Shown here: in pieces, positions 1 through 5,151 of the stretch
Numbering within the stretch: position 1 is the first letter of the stretch
Layout: each line of letters opens with the position of its first letter
DNA from: an uncultured Eubacteriales bacterium
Lineage (GTDB): Bacteria > Bacillota > Clostridia > Peptostreptococcales > Anaerovoracaceae
DNA length: 13,737 bases
NCBI GenBank assembly: GCA_902797345.1
Contig: CADBSL010000159.1
Coordinates: forward strand, 1 to 13,737
Direction: 5' to 3'
The notes under the pieces: generated by a model
Seen by the model: the letters and a program-made list of their open reading frames with translations, nothing else
Told to the model about the DNA's origin: nothing
The model's database searches: none
Translations under genes and position numbers: made by a program

Positions 1-1
1 G

Positions 2-46
2 ATCGCAGCGATCCGGACAGGGGAATATCAGTTAAGCGCAGAATAA
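2..46 (+). CDS. Possible 3' end of an upstream gene (partial)
   Basis: One frame is open from the window edge and ends at a TAA at 44-46, giving the tail IAAIRTGEYQLSAE. The stop lies just before the ribosome binding site of the next gene, the spacing expected inside an operon. Another frame is also open and would overlap the next gene, so the frame choice rests only on spacing. Fourteen residues are too few to identify a family. Confidence 0.35.
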   Translation: MAAIRTGEYQLSAE

Positions 47-65
47 GAGAACAGGAGGAAAAAAC

Positions 66-908
66 ATGGAATATGCAGTACTGAACAACGGAGTAAAATG
101 CCCGGTCGTCGGGATCGGGACCTTTATGCTTTCTCCGGCAGAAGCGGAGAACAGTGTCAGAGAAGCACTGAAAATGGGGTACTCCCTCGTGGACACAGCG
201 AATGCCTATGTGAATGAGAGAGCCTGCGGCAGAGGGATCAAGGACAGCGGGATGAAACGGGAGGACGTTTTCATCTCCACAAAGCTCTGGCCCAGTGAGT
301 ATGAGAACGAGAATGCCGTAGAAGAAACGCTGGAGCGGCTCGGAGTCGATTATGTGGATCTCCTCTATATCCACCAGCCCGCCGGGAACTGGCTTGCCGG
401 ATACAGACAGCTGGAAAAGGCATATAAAGAAGGGAAAGCAAAATCCATCGGCATTTCCAATTTCGAAGGAGAATACATCGAAGAACTCCAGACAAAATGG
501 GAGATCGTGCCCCAGTTCATCCAGGTGGAAGCGCACCCCTATTATACCCAGAAGGAACTGCGCAAGACCCTGGATCGGTACGGGATCAAACTGATGAGCT
601 GGTACCCGCTGGGTCATGGAGACAAGTCTCTCATCAATGAACCGTTGTTTGCGGAACTTGGCAGAAAATATGGAAAGAGCCCGGCCCAGGTCATCCTCCG
701 CTGGCACACGCAGATGGGTTTCGTCGTGATTCCCGGCAGCAAGAACGTGGATCATATCAAGGACAATCTGGATATCCTGGATTTCAAGCTGACGGACGAA
801 GAAATGGAACGCATCGCGGCTTTGGACAAGGATGAAAGATATTATTATCGCACAGACGAGCAACTGGCCGGATTCGCGGCCTGGAGACCGGAGTTCGAAA
901 AAGCATAA
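66..908 (+). CDS. Aldo/keto reductase (AKR5-like, 2,5-diketogluconate reductase type)
   Basis: This is a complete 280-residue cytosolic NAD(P)H-dependent reductase of the (beta/alpha)8 aldo/keto reductase family, which reduces aldehydes and ketones to alcohols. The catalytic tetrad is visible as D43 (LVDTANAY), Y48, K73 (ISTKLW) and H103 (LLYIHQP). The cofactor-binding segment VVIPGSKN lies near residues 220-227, and the substrate-side motif VEAHPYY near 154-160. Length and motif order are normal for the family. The start is set by AGGAGG at 53-58, seven bases before the ATG. The overall pattern resembles the 2,5-diketo-D-gluconate reductase/YvgN group, but the physiological substrate cannot be read from sequence. 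No terminator is visible downstream, so some read-through into the following genes is possible, although a promoter-like site follows at 931-959. Confidence 0.93.
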   Translation: MEYAVLNNGVKCPVVGIGTFMLSPAEAENSVREALKMGYSLVDTANAYVNERACGRGIKDSGMKREDVFISTKLWPSEYENENAVEETLERLGVDYVDLLYIHQPAGNWLAGYRQLEKAYKEGKAKSIGISNFEGEYIEELQTKWEIVPQFIQVEAHPYYTQKELRKTLDRYGIKLMSWYPLGHGDKSLINEPLFAELGRKYGKSPAQVILRWHTQMGFVVIPGSKNVDHIKDNLDILDFKLTDEEMERIAALDKDERYYYRTDEQLAGFAAWRPEFEKA

Positions 909-930
909 ACGATAGATTTACGCATATAAC

Positions 931-959
931 TTGTAAATAGAAATTGCATTTGGTAATAT
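931..959 (+). promoter_or_regulatory. Putative sigma-A promoter with extended -10
   Basis: TTGTAA at 931-936 and TAATAT at 954-959 are separated by exactly 17 bases. A TGG immediately before the -10 gives an extended -10 (TGn). Each hexamer matches consensus at four of six positions. It lies in the AT-rich gap after the first aldo/keto reductase and would drive the mini-ORF, the aldo/keto reductase remnant and the ArsC-like gene. Confidence 0.5.
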
Positions 960-1006
960 GTAACCGTAGTTTCCTAAACAGCTGATAGAAAGAAAGAGGT
1001 GCAGAG

Positions 1007-1099
1007 ATGATCCTGCAGGGCAATGAAGATTTAAGAGTGGTCAAGACCATCGAAGGTATAAAGGGCGCGTTTGAAAACCTGATCTGTTTCTTTAAGTGA
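1007..1099 (+). CDS. Unrecognised 30-residue mini-ORF
   Basis: An ATG at 1007 opens a 30-codon frame ending in TGA at 1097-1099. It is preceded by a fair ribosome binding site (AGAGGTG, about 995-1001) and an in-frame TAG at 986-988, so it is a self-contained reading frame. Its stop overlaps the ribosome binding site of the next gene (GAGGTGG, 1098-1104), an arrangement that would allow translational coupling. The peptide begins MILQGNEDLRVV and ends ENLICFFK, and I cannot assign it to a family. It could be a real small protein, or the surviving tail of a decayed oxidoreductase, since it sits beside another gene fragment. Confidence 0.35.
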   Translation: MILQGNEDLRVVKTIEGIKGAFENLICFFK

Positions 1100-1110
1100 G
1101 GTGGCTTTCA

Positions 1111-1395
1111 ATGGAAAAAAGAATGTTGCGGAATATCGAAGGCAATCAGCCCATCGTGGAAATGCTGAAGGAATTTGCCGGGAAGAAAAATGCCACCCCT
1201 GCCCAGATCAGCCTTGCCTGGATGCTGCATAAGTACCCGAATGTGGTGCCGATCCCCGGATCTAAAAACAAGGAGCGGATCATCGAGAATCTGGATTCCT
1301 GGAATGTGGAACTGACGGATGAGGAATTCACTGCCCTCGAAGAGTCATTGAACCGCATGAAGGTGTACGGCCACAGAGGATTGGGAGGTTTTTAA
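1111..1395 (+). pseudogene. Aldo/keto reductase C-terminal remnant
   Basis: This 94-codon frame matches only the last third of an aldo/keto reductase. It carries the segment NATPAQISLAWML, the cofactor-binding VPIPGSKNKERIIENL, and the closing helix LTDEEFTALEESL. The N-terminal two thirds, with the catalytic Asp, Tyr, Lys and His, are absent, and the sequence just upstream does not encode them in any frame I could follow. The C-terminal wording resembles the larger AKR13/YakC-type enzymes more than the neighbour at 66-908, so it is unlikely to be a recent local duplicate. I prefer the ATG at 1111, with GAGGTGG at 1098-1104, over an in-frame GTG at 1096. It may still be translated because the frame and ribosome binding site are intact, but it cannot be a working aldo/keto reductase. 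It ends 13 bases before the ArsC-like gene and is probably cotranscribed with it. Confidence 0.75.
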
Positions 1396-1408
1396 AAGGA
1401 GGAGAAAC

Positions 1409-1762
1409 ATGATCAAGGTATACTGTTACAGCAAATGCACGACTTGTAAAAAAGCCCTGAAGTGGCTGGATGAAAACGGTATTGAACATGAAGTGCTGGA
1501 TATCAAGGAAGAACATCCGGACGAAAGCACACTGCGGGAGTATTATGCCATGAGCGGTCTGCCGCTGAAGCGGTTCTTCAATACCAGCGGCATGCAATAT
1601 CGTGAGCTGGGTCTTTCCAAGAAGCTGCCGGACATGACGGAGGATGAACAGTTTTCGCTGCTGGCCAGCGACGGTATGCTGGTCAAACGGCCTTTAGTGG
1701 TCGGTGACGGATTCGTCCTGACCGGATTCAAGGAAGGCGAATGGGAAGAAAAGCTGAAATAG
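1409..1762 (+). CDS. ArsC/Spx-family thioredoxin-fold protein
   Basis: This 117-residue cytosolic protein belongs to the ArsC family, which includes arsenate reductase, Spx, MgsR and YffB. The N-terminal beta strand leads into a CxxC redox motif at C10-T-T-C13 (YSKCTTCKKAL). R55 follows in LPLKRFFNTSG, and the family R-P pair sits at R94-P95 (LVKRPLVV), the region that contacts the oxyanion in true ArsC. The length is typical of YffB/Spx-like members. It could be a glutaredoxin- or thioredoxin-coupled reductase or an Spx-like regulator, and the sequence does not decide. Arsenate as substrate is not supported by context because no arsenite pump or ars regulator is nearby. The start is fixed by a strong AGGAGGAG at 1397-1404. 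A terminator follows directly, so this is the last gene of its unit. Confidence 0.88.
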   Translation: MIKVYCYSKCTTCKKALKWLDENGIEHEVLDIKEEHPDESTLREYYAMSGLPLKRFFNTSGMQYRELGLSKKLPDMTEDEQFSLLASDGMLVKRPLVVGDGFVLTGFKEGEWEEKLK

Positions 1763-1779
1763 ATTGAACAAATGTAAAC

Positions 1780-1818
1780 AACAGTCCTCGCTGCATGGAA
1801 CAGCGGGGATTGTTTTTT
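1780..1818 (+). terminator. Rho-independent terminator after the ArsC-like gene
   Basis: The arm at 1780-1793 pairs with 1801-1814 to form a 14-bp stem with three G.T (G-U) pairs and a 7-base loop. A run of six T follows at 1813-1818. It ends the transcript of the ArsC-like gene. It also lies inside an in-frame upstream extension of the next reading frame, which argues against that extension being coding. Confidence 0.85.
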
Positions 1819-1887
1819 GGTGGATTCTTTGGTATTCTGTTTAAAATGATTGTTAATGTTTTCCTGCCTGGGAAAGGAAATGGAACC

Positions 1888-3309
1888 ATGAAAAAAGGAT
1901 TGATATACCTCCTGCTCACGGCGGTTGTGCTTTTGGGGCTGATGCCGGTTACGGAGGGGAGCGTCGTCTCGGCTGCACCGGGCGATAAAACTGTTCGAAG
2001 TTTTCTGTTATCGGCTTTGGAACCGGTGGGGACCGTTCTGTATGTGTGGGGTGGAGGTTGGAACAATGCCACAACGATCGGAGTTCCCCAAGTCATGATC
2101 GACTGGTACAACAGCCAGGACAGCAACTATGATTACCACAATTACAATGACCTTTCCGCGGCCAATCGGGCGAAAGGCTTTGACTGCTCGGGCTTCGTGG
2201 GTTGGAGCACCTATCAGGGAATGCACAGCGTGAGCAATGTGGGAAGAGGCTACACGTGTACTTCACGGGAAGTGGGGAATACCTACCAGGCCCGGGGATG
2301 GGGTACGGTGATCTCCAATGCGGATCTCGCCGCCAATAACTATGTGCTGAGGGCCGGGGATATCGGATACCATGAGGGCCATACTTTTATCGTGCTGGGG
2401 CAATGCCGGGACAAGAGTTTTGTGCTGGTGCATTCGACGCCCCAGGCAGGAGTCCAGATCGCAGGGACCCCAACACCGGACGGGAAATACGGCAGTCAGG
2501 CGGCTGCACTGGCCGCTTCCTATATGTCCCGGTATCCGGGCACCCAGAAGTATGAGTATCTGAACCGAACCGGGAATTACTTCACCCGCTGCAGTTTCTT
2601 TCGGTGGAATCGATCCACGCTGGCGGACCCGGATGGTTACATGAACATGTATGCAGACGAGATCCTGGCGGATCTGTTTGCTGACCGCACCAACCAGCCG
2701 ACGGTCCCTGTAGAGCCTCCGGAACCGGTCGAGCCTCCGGTGATTCCTCCGGAGGGAGTTCCCTTCACCGATGTATCCAAGGATGACTGGTTCGCAAATG
2801 CTGTGGTCTTTGTGTATATGAACGGTTTGATGTCGGGGACCTCTGAGACGACTTTTGCTCCGGGCGAACCCATGAACCGGGCGATGTTTACCACGGTCCT
2901 GTACCGTATGGCCGGAGAACCGGGCAACTTGCTTCGGAATCGTTTTGCGGATGTGGAAGCCGGGAGCTGGTATGAGAAGGCGGTACGCTGGGCTTCGGAG
3001 ACCGGCATCACTCAAGGCACTTCCGAAACGACTTTTGAACCGTACGCTCCCGTGAGTCGGGAACAGATGGCAGTATTCCTGTATCGGTTCGCTCTTTCGG
3101 ATCAGTTTGAACCTCAAAGCGGTGATTATTGGATGTTCGCCGATGCCGGTGCGGTCAGCGACTGGGCTGCCGGCGCCGTGGGGTGGGCGGTATCGGAAGA
3201 GATCCTTCGCGGAAAAGAAGAGGGGCTTGTGCCTCAGGCGACCGCGGACAGGGCTCAGTTCGCGACTATGATGCAGCGTTATTTGGACTGGAAGGAGATG
3301 CAGCTATAA
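1888..3309 (+). CDS. Secreted NlpC/P60-type peptidase with three SLH domains
   Basis: This is a 473-residue exported cell-wall protein. Residues 1-30 form a signal peptide (MKKG, hydrophobic core LIYLLLTAVVLLGLM, probable cleavage near SAA/P). Residues 45-185 look like an NlpC/P60 cysteine peptidase: YVWGGGWNN, catalytic C100 in FDCSGF, H165 in EGHTFIVLG, and a likely third residue H182 in LVHSTP. Such enzymes usually cut peptidoglycan stem peptides. A proline-rich linker (270-290) leads to three S-layer-homology repeats at about 291-340, 352-400 and 415-465, which normally bind pyruvylated secondary wall polymers. The third repeat is the most divergent. The in-frame ATG at 1795 is rejected as start because it overlaps the preceding terminator and would bury the signal peptide. 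The ATG at 1888 has AAAGGAAA at 1873-1880. The peptidase part is longer than a minimal NlpC/P60 domain, so an amidase-like variant is possible. Confidence 0.85.
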   Translation: MKKGLIYLLLTAVVLLGLMPVTEGSVVSAAPGDKTVRSFLLSALEPVGTVLYVWGGGWNNATTIGVPQVMIDWYNSQDSNYDYHNYNDLSAANRAKGFDCSGFVGWSTYQGMHSVSNVGRGYTCTSREVGNTYQARGWGTVISNADLAANNYVLRAGDIGYHEGHTFIVLGQCRDKSFVLVHSTPQAGVQIAGTPTPDGKYGSQAAALAASYMSRYPGTQKYEYLNRTGNYFTRCSFFRWNRSTLADPDGYMNMYADEILADLFADRTNQPTVPVEPPEPVEPPVIPPEGVPFTDVSKDDWFANAVVFVYMNGLMSGTSETTFAPGEPMNRAMFTTVLYRMAGEPGNLLRNRFADVEAGSWYEKAVRWASETGITQGTSETTFEPYAPVSREQMAVFLYRFALSDQFEPQSGDYWMFADAGAVSDWAAGAVGWAVSEEILRGKEEGLVPQATADRAQFATMMQRYLDWKEMQL

Positions 3310-4332
3310 ATGAAAATGATGGAACTGGGGAAGACCGGGATCGTGACCCCGCAGAATGCATTTGGAGCCCTGCCCATCCAGCGGGTGGACATGGAGACGG
3401 CGAAGAAGATCCTTCGGCGGGCGTACGAAGGCGGGATGACCTTTTATGACACCGCCAGGGCGTATTCTGACAGTGAAGAAAAGCTGGGGGCCGCCTTTGA
3501 AGGGATGCGGGACAAGGTCTATATCGCCACGAAGACCACGGCGAAGACTCCGGAGGACTTTTGGAAGGACCTGGAAACCTCTCTGAGAAACCTCAAAACG
3601 GACTATATCGACCTCTATCAGCTCCACTTCGTACAGCAGTGCTACGCACCGGGAGACGGGACGGGCATGTACGAAGCCCTGCTGCAGGCCAAAGAGGAAG
3701 GAAAGATCCGGCACATCGGCATCACCGCCCATAAGATCGGCATTGCGGAAGAGATCGTGCAGAGCGGACTTTATGAAGTCCTGCAGTTTCCCTTTTCGTA
3801 CCTGGCTACCGATCGGGATATCGCTTTAGTGGAAAGCTGCAAGGAGGCTGGGGTGGGATTCCTGGCCATGAAGGGGCTTTCCGGCGGGCTGCTGACCAAT
3901 GCGAAAGCCTGTATGGCCTTTATGCTGCAGTATGACGCGCTTCCCATCTGGGGCGTACAGCGGATGGAAGAACTGGAGGAGTGGCTGGACTTCTTTGACG
4001 AAGAGCCGGTGCTGGATGAAGAGTTGAAGGCTGTTATCGCAAAGGACCGGGAGGAACTTCTGGACGGGTTCTGCCGGGGATGCGGCTATTGCTCGCCCTG
4101 CAGCGTCGGGATCATCATCAGCCAGTGTGCCCGGATCTCACAGATGATCCGGCGGGCTCCGTCGGCAGACTGGATGACGGAATATTGGCAAAAGGAAATG
4201 GAGCGGATCGAAGAGTGCACGGAGTGCGGTCTGTGCAAGACCAGGTGTCCCTACGAACTGGACATCCCCAATCTTCTGAAGAAGAATCTGGCGGATTACC
4301 GGGACATCATCGCAGGTCGGACAAAAGTATGA
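3310..4332 (+). CDS. Aldo/keto reductase with C-terminal Fe-S cluster domain
   Basis: This 340-residue protein fuses an aldo/keto reductase barrel (about 1-235) to a ferredoxin-like tail. The barrel keeps the catalytic set D47 (FYDTARAY), Y52, K75 and H106 (YQLHF). The tail has two four-cysteine groups: C255/C258/C261/C264 (CxxCxxCxxC) and C303/C306/C309/C313 followed by Pro (CxxCxxCxxxCP). This is consistent with two [4Fe-4S] clusters, although the first spacing is not the classic ferredoxin one. The family (predicted oxidoreductases of the AKR superfamily with a 4Fe-4S tail) is common in anaerobes, and electron exchange with ferredoxin is an inference. The ATG follows the TAA of the SLH peptidase with no gap. 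Its ribosome binding site, AAGGAG at 3292-3297, lies inside that gene, so the two are translationally linked. Its substrate is unknown. Confidence 0.92.
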   Translation: MKMMELGKTGIVTPQNAFGALPIQRVDMETAKKILRRAYEGGMTFYDTARAYSDSEEKLGAAFEGMRDKVYIATKTTAKTPEDFWKDLETSLRNLKTDYIDLYQLHFVQQCYAPGDGTGMYEALLQAKEEGKIRHIGITAHKIGIAEEIVQSGLYEVLQFPFSYLATDRDIALVESCKEAGVGFLAMKGLSGGLLTNAKACMAFMLQYDALPIWGVQRMEELEEWLDFFDEEPVLDEELKAVIAKDREELLDGFCRGCGYCSPCSVGIIISQCARISQMIRRAPSADWMTEYWQKEMERIEECTECGLCKTRCPYELDIPNLLKKNLADYRDIIAGRTKV

Positions 4333-4418
4333 TATTAAGACAAGTGAAGGGCAGAGATGACGCGAAAAATAAGCTGTGGCAAACTGTAAAATTATTCCTG
4401 TTCAAATCGGTGAAAAAA

Positions 4419-4427
4419 TGATATAAT
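4419..4427 (+). promoter_or_regulatory. Extended -10 promoter of the cupin gene
   Basis: A perfect TATAAT at 4422-4427 is preceded by TG and one base (TGATATAAT), a full extended -10. The only -35 candidate at 17-bp spacing is TGTTCA at 4399-4404, which is weak (three of six), as is usual for extended -10 promoters. The surrounding 4333-4472 gap is AT-rich and holds no other gene. No terminator is visible after the upstream aldo/keto reductase. Confidence 0.75.
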
Positions 4428-4472
4428 GCGGTAGATTTGCAATAGAAGAGAGAAAGAATCAGAGGAAAAACA

Positions 4473-4907
4473 ATGAAGTATCTTGATAAAAAGGAATTTG
4501 ACAGGATCAACATGTTTGGGACCGGAATGCCTAACGAAGAGTATGCGCAGTACTTCATCGGTGAAAGTTATCTCAAGCCCTTGACGACATCGGAAGAGTC
4601 TCCGATATTTATGGCGAACGTGACCTTCGAGCCGGGCTGCCGGAACAACTGGCACATCCACCATGCCGACCAGGGGGGCGGACAGATTTTGATCTGCATC
4701 GCCGGTGAAGGGTGGTACCAGGAAGAAGGAAAGCCTGCGATCGAACTGGTGCCCGGAACGATCATCGAGATCCCTGCGGGAGTGAAGCATTGGCACGGTG
4801 CCAAGGCGGACACCTGGTTTTCCCATATCGCGCTGGAAGTGCCCGGAGAAAACTGCCGCAGCGAGTGGCTGGAACCGGTTTCCGATGAACAATACAATAT
4901 GCTGTGA
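4473..4907 (+). CDS. Single-domain cupin protein
   Basis: This 144-residue cytosolic cupin (small metal-binding beta barrel) has both conserved motifs. Motif 1 has G55, H61 and H63, with Q71 where related proteins carry Gln or Glu (NNWHIHHADQGGGQILICIAG in outline). Motif 2 is G95, P101, G103 and H106 (IPAGVKHWHG). H61, H63, Q71 and H106 are the likely metal ligands. The wording resembles cupins found beside carboxymuconolactone-decarboxylase-like proteins, but no such neighbour is present, so the function (isomerase, dioxygenase or quinone-related enzyme) stays open. A stretch of three to four extra residues separates the HxH pair from Q71. The gene is monocistronic, with its own extended -10 promoter, AGAGGAAA at 4461-4468 as ribosome binding site, and a perfect terminator nine bases after the stop. 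Confidence 0.9.
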   Translation: MKYLDKKEFDRINMFGTGMPNEEYAQYFIGESYLKPLTTSEESPIFMANVTFEPGCRNNWHIHHADQGGGQILICIAGEGWYQEEGKPAIELVPGTIIEIPAGVKHWHGAKADTWFSHIALEVPGENCRSEWLEPVSDEQYNML

Positions 4908-4916
4908 TAAGCGGAT

Positions 4917-4946
4917 AACGGACGATGATTTGTCGTCCGTTTTTTT
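4917..4946 (+). terminator. Rho-independent terminator after the cupin gene
   Basis: AACGGACGA (4917-4925) and TCGTCCGTT (4933-4941) form a perfect 9-bp stem with a 7-base loop. An uninterrupted T run continues to 4946. Confidence 0.93.
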
Positions 4947-5013
4947 ATGTTCGTATCCTGAAGAATATCTTGAAAAAAATCGACGGGGAGGCCCTCATAT
5001 CCCAAAAAAAGTT

Positions 5014-5042
5014 TTGAAAACAAGGCCTTAATAAGGTATAAT
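5014..5042 (+). promoter_or_regulatory. Sigma-A promoter of carB, with palindrome in the spacer
   Basis: TTGAAA (5014-5019) and a perfect TATAAT (5037-5042) are 17 bases apart. The predicted transcription start is near 5049, leaving a leader of about 100 bases before carB. The spacer contains CCTTAATAAGG (5026-5036), a perfect inverted repeat with five-base arms ending against the -10 box, which could be an operator half or a chance repeat. Confidence 0.85.
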
Positions 5043-5129
5043 TTTATATTTAGAGAGAGGTAAAGAAGACAGAAAAAACACGGCCCAAAGACCGGTTTTC
5101 TGACTTGATTCGAAGTTAATTCTGCTAAC

Positions 5130-5148
5130 GATCCAGACGGGAGGGATC
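5130..5148 (+). promoter_or_regulatory. Hairpin covering the carB ribosome binding site
   Basis: GATCC (5130-5134) pairs with GGATC (5144-5148) around a 9-base loop, and the Shine-Dalgarno GGGAGGG (5139-5145) lies partly in the loop and partly in the 3' arm. The hairpin ends three bases before the ATG. The loop wording (TCCAGA then GAGG) recalls the PyrR-binding loop of pyrimidine genes, but with three extra bases, so that reading is tentative. The five-base-pair stem alone is weak. Confidence 0.4.
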
Positions 5149-5151
5149 AAT

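Noticed and set aside
66..1395. Tandem duplication of the first aldo/keto reductase giving the fragment at 1111-1395
   Set aside because: The shared segments are those common to the whole family, and the wording around them differs. The fragment looks like another subfamily.
1409..1762. Part of an arsenic resistance operon
   Set aside because: Only an ArsC-fold protein is present. No ArsR-type regulator, arsenite pump or ArsA is encoded nearby, and the family includes many proteins not acting on arsenate.
4333..4472. Possible small gene between the Fe-S aldo/keto reductase and the cupin
   Set aside because: No frame has a start with a ribosome binding site and reasonable length. The stretch is AT-rich and is explained by the cupin promoter and leader.
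5043..5151. Possible T-box or leader-peptide attenuator before carB
   Set aside because: There is no T-box core motif, no ATG-led leader peptide and no terminator hairpin with a T run in the leader; only weak pairings and the hairpin at the ribosome binding site are visible.
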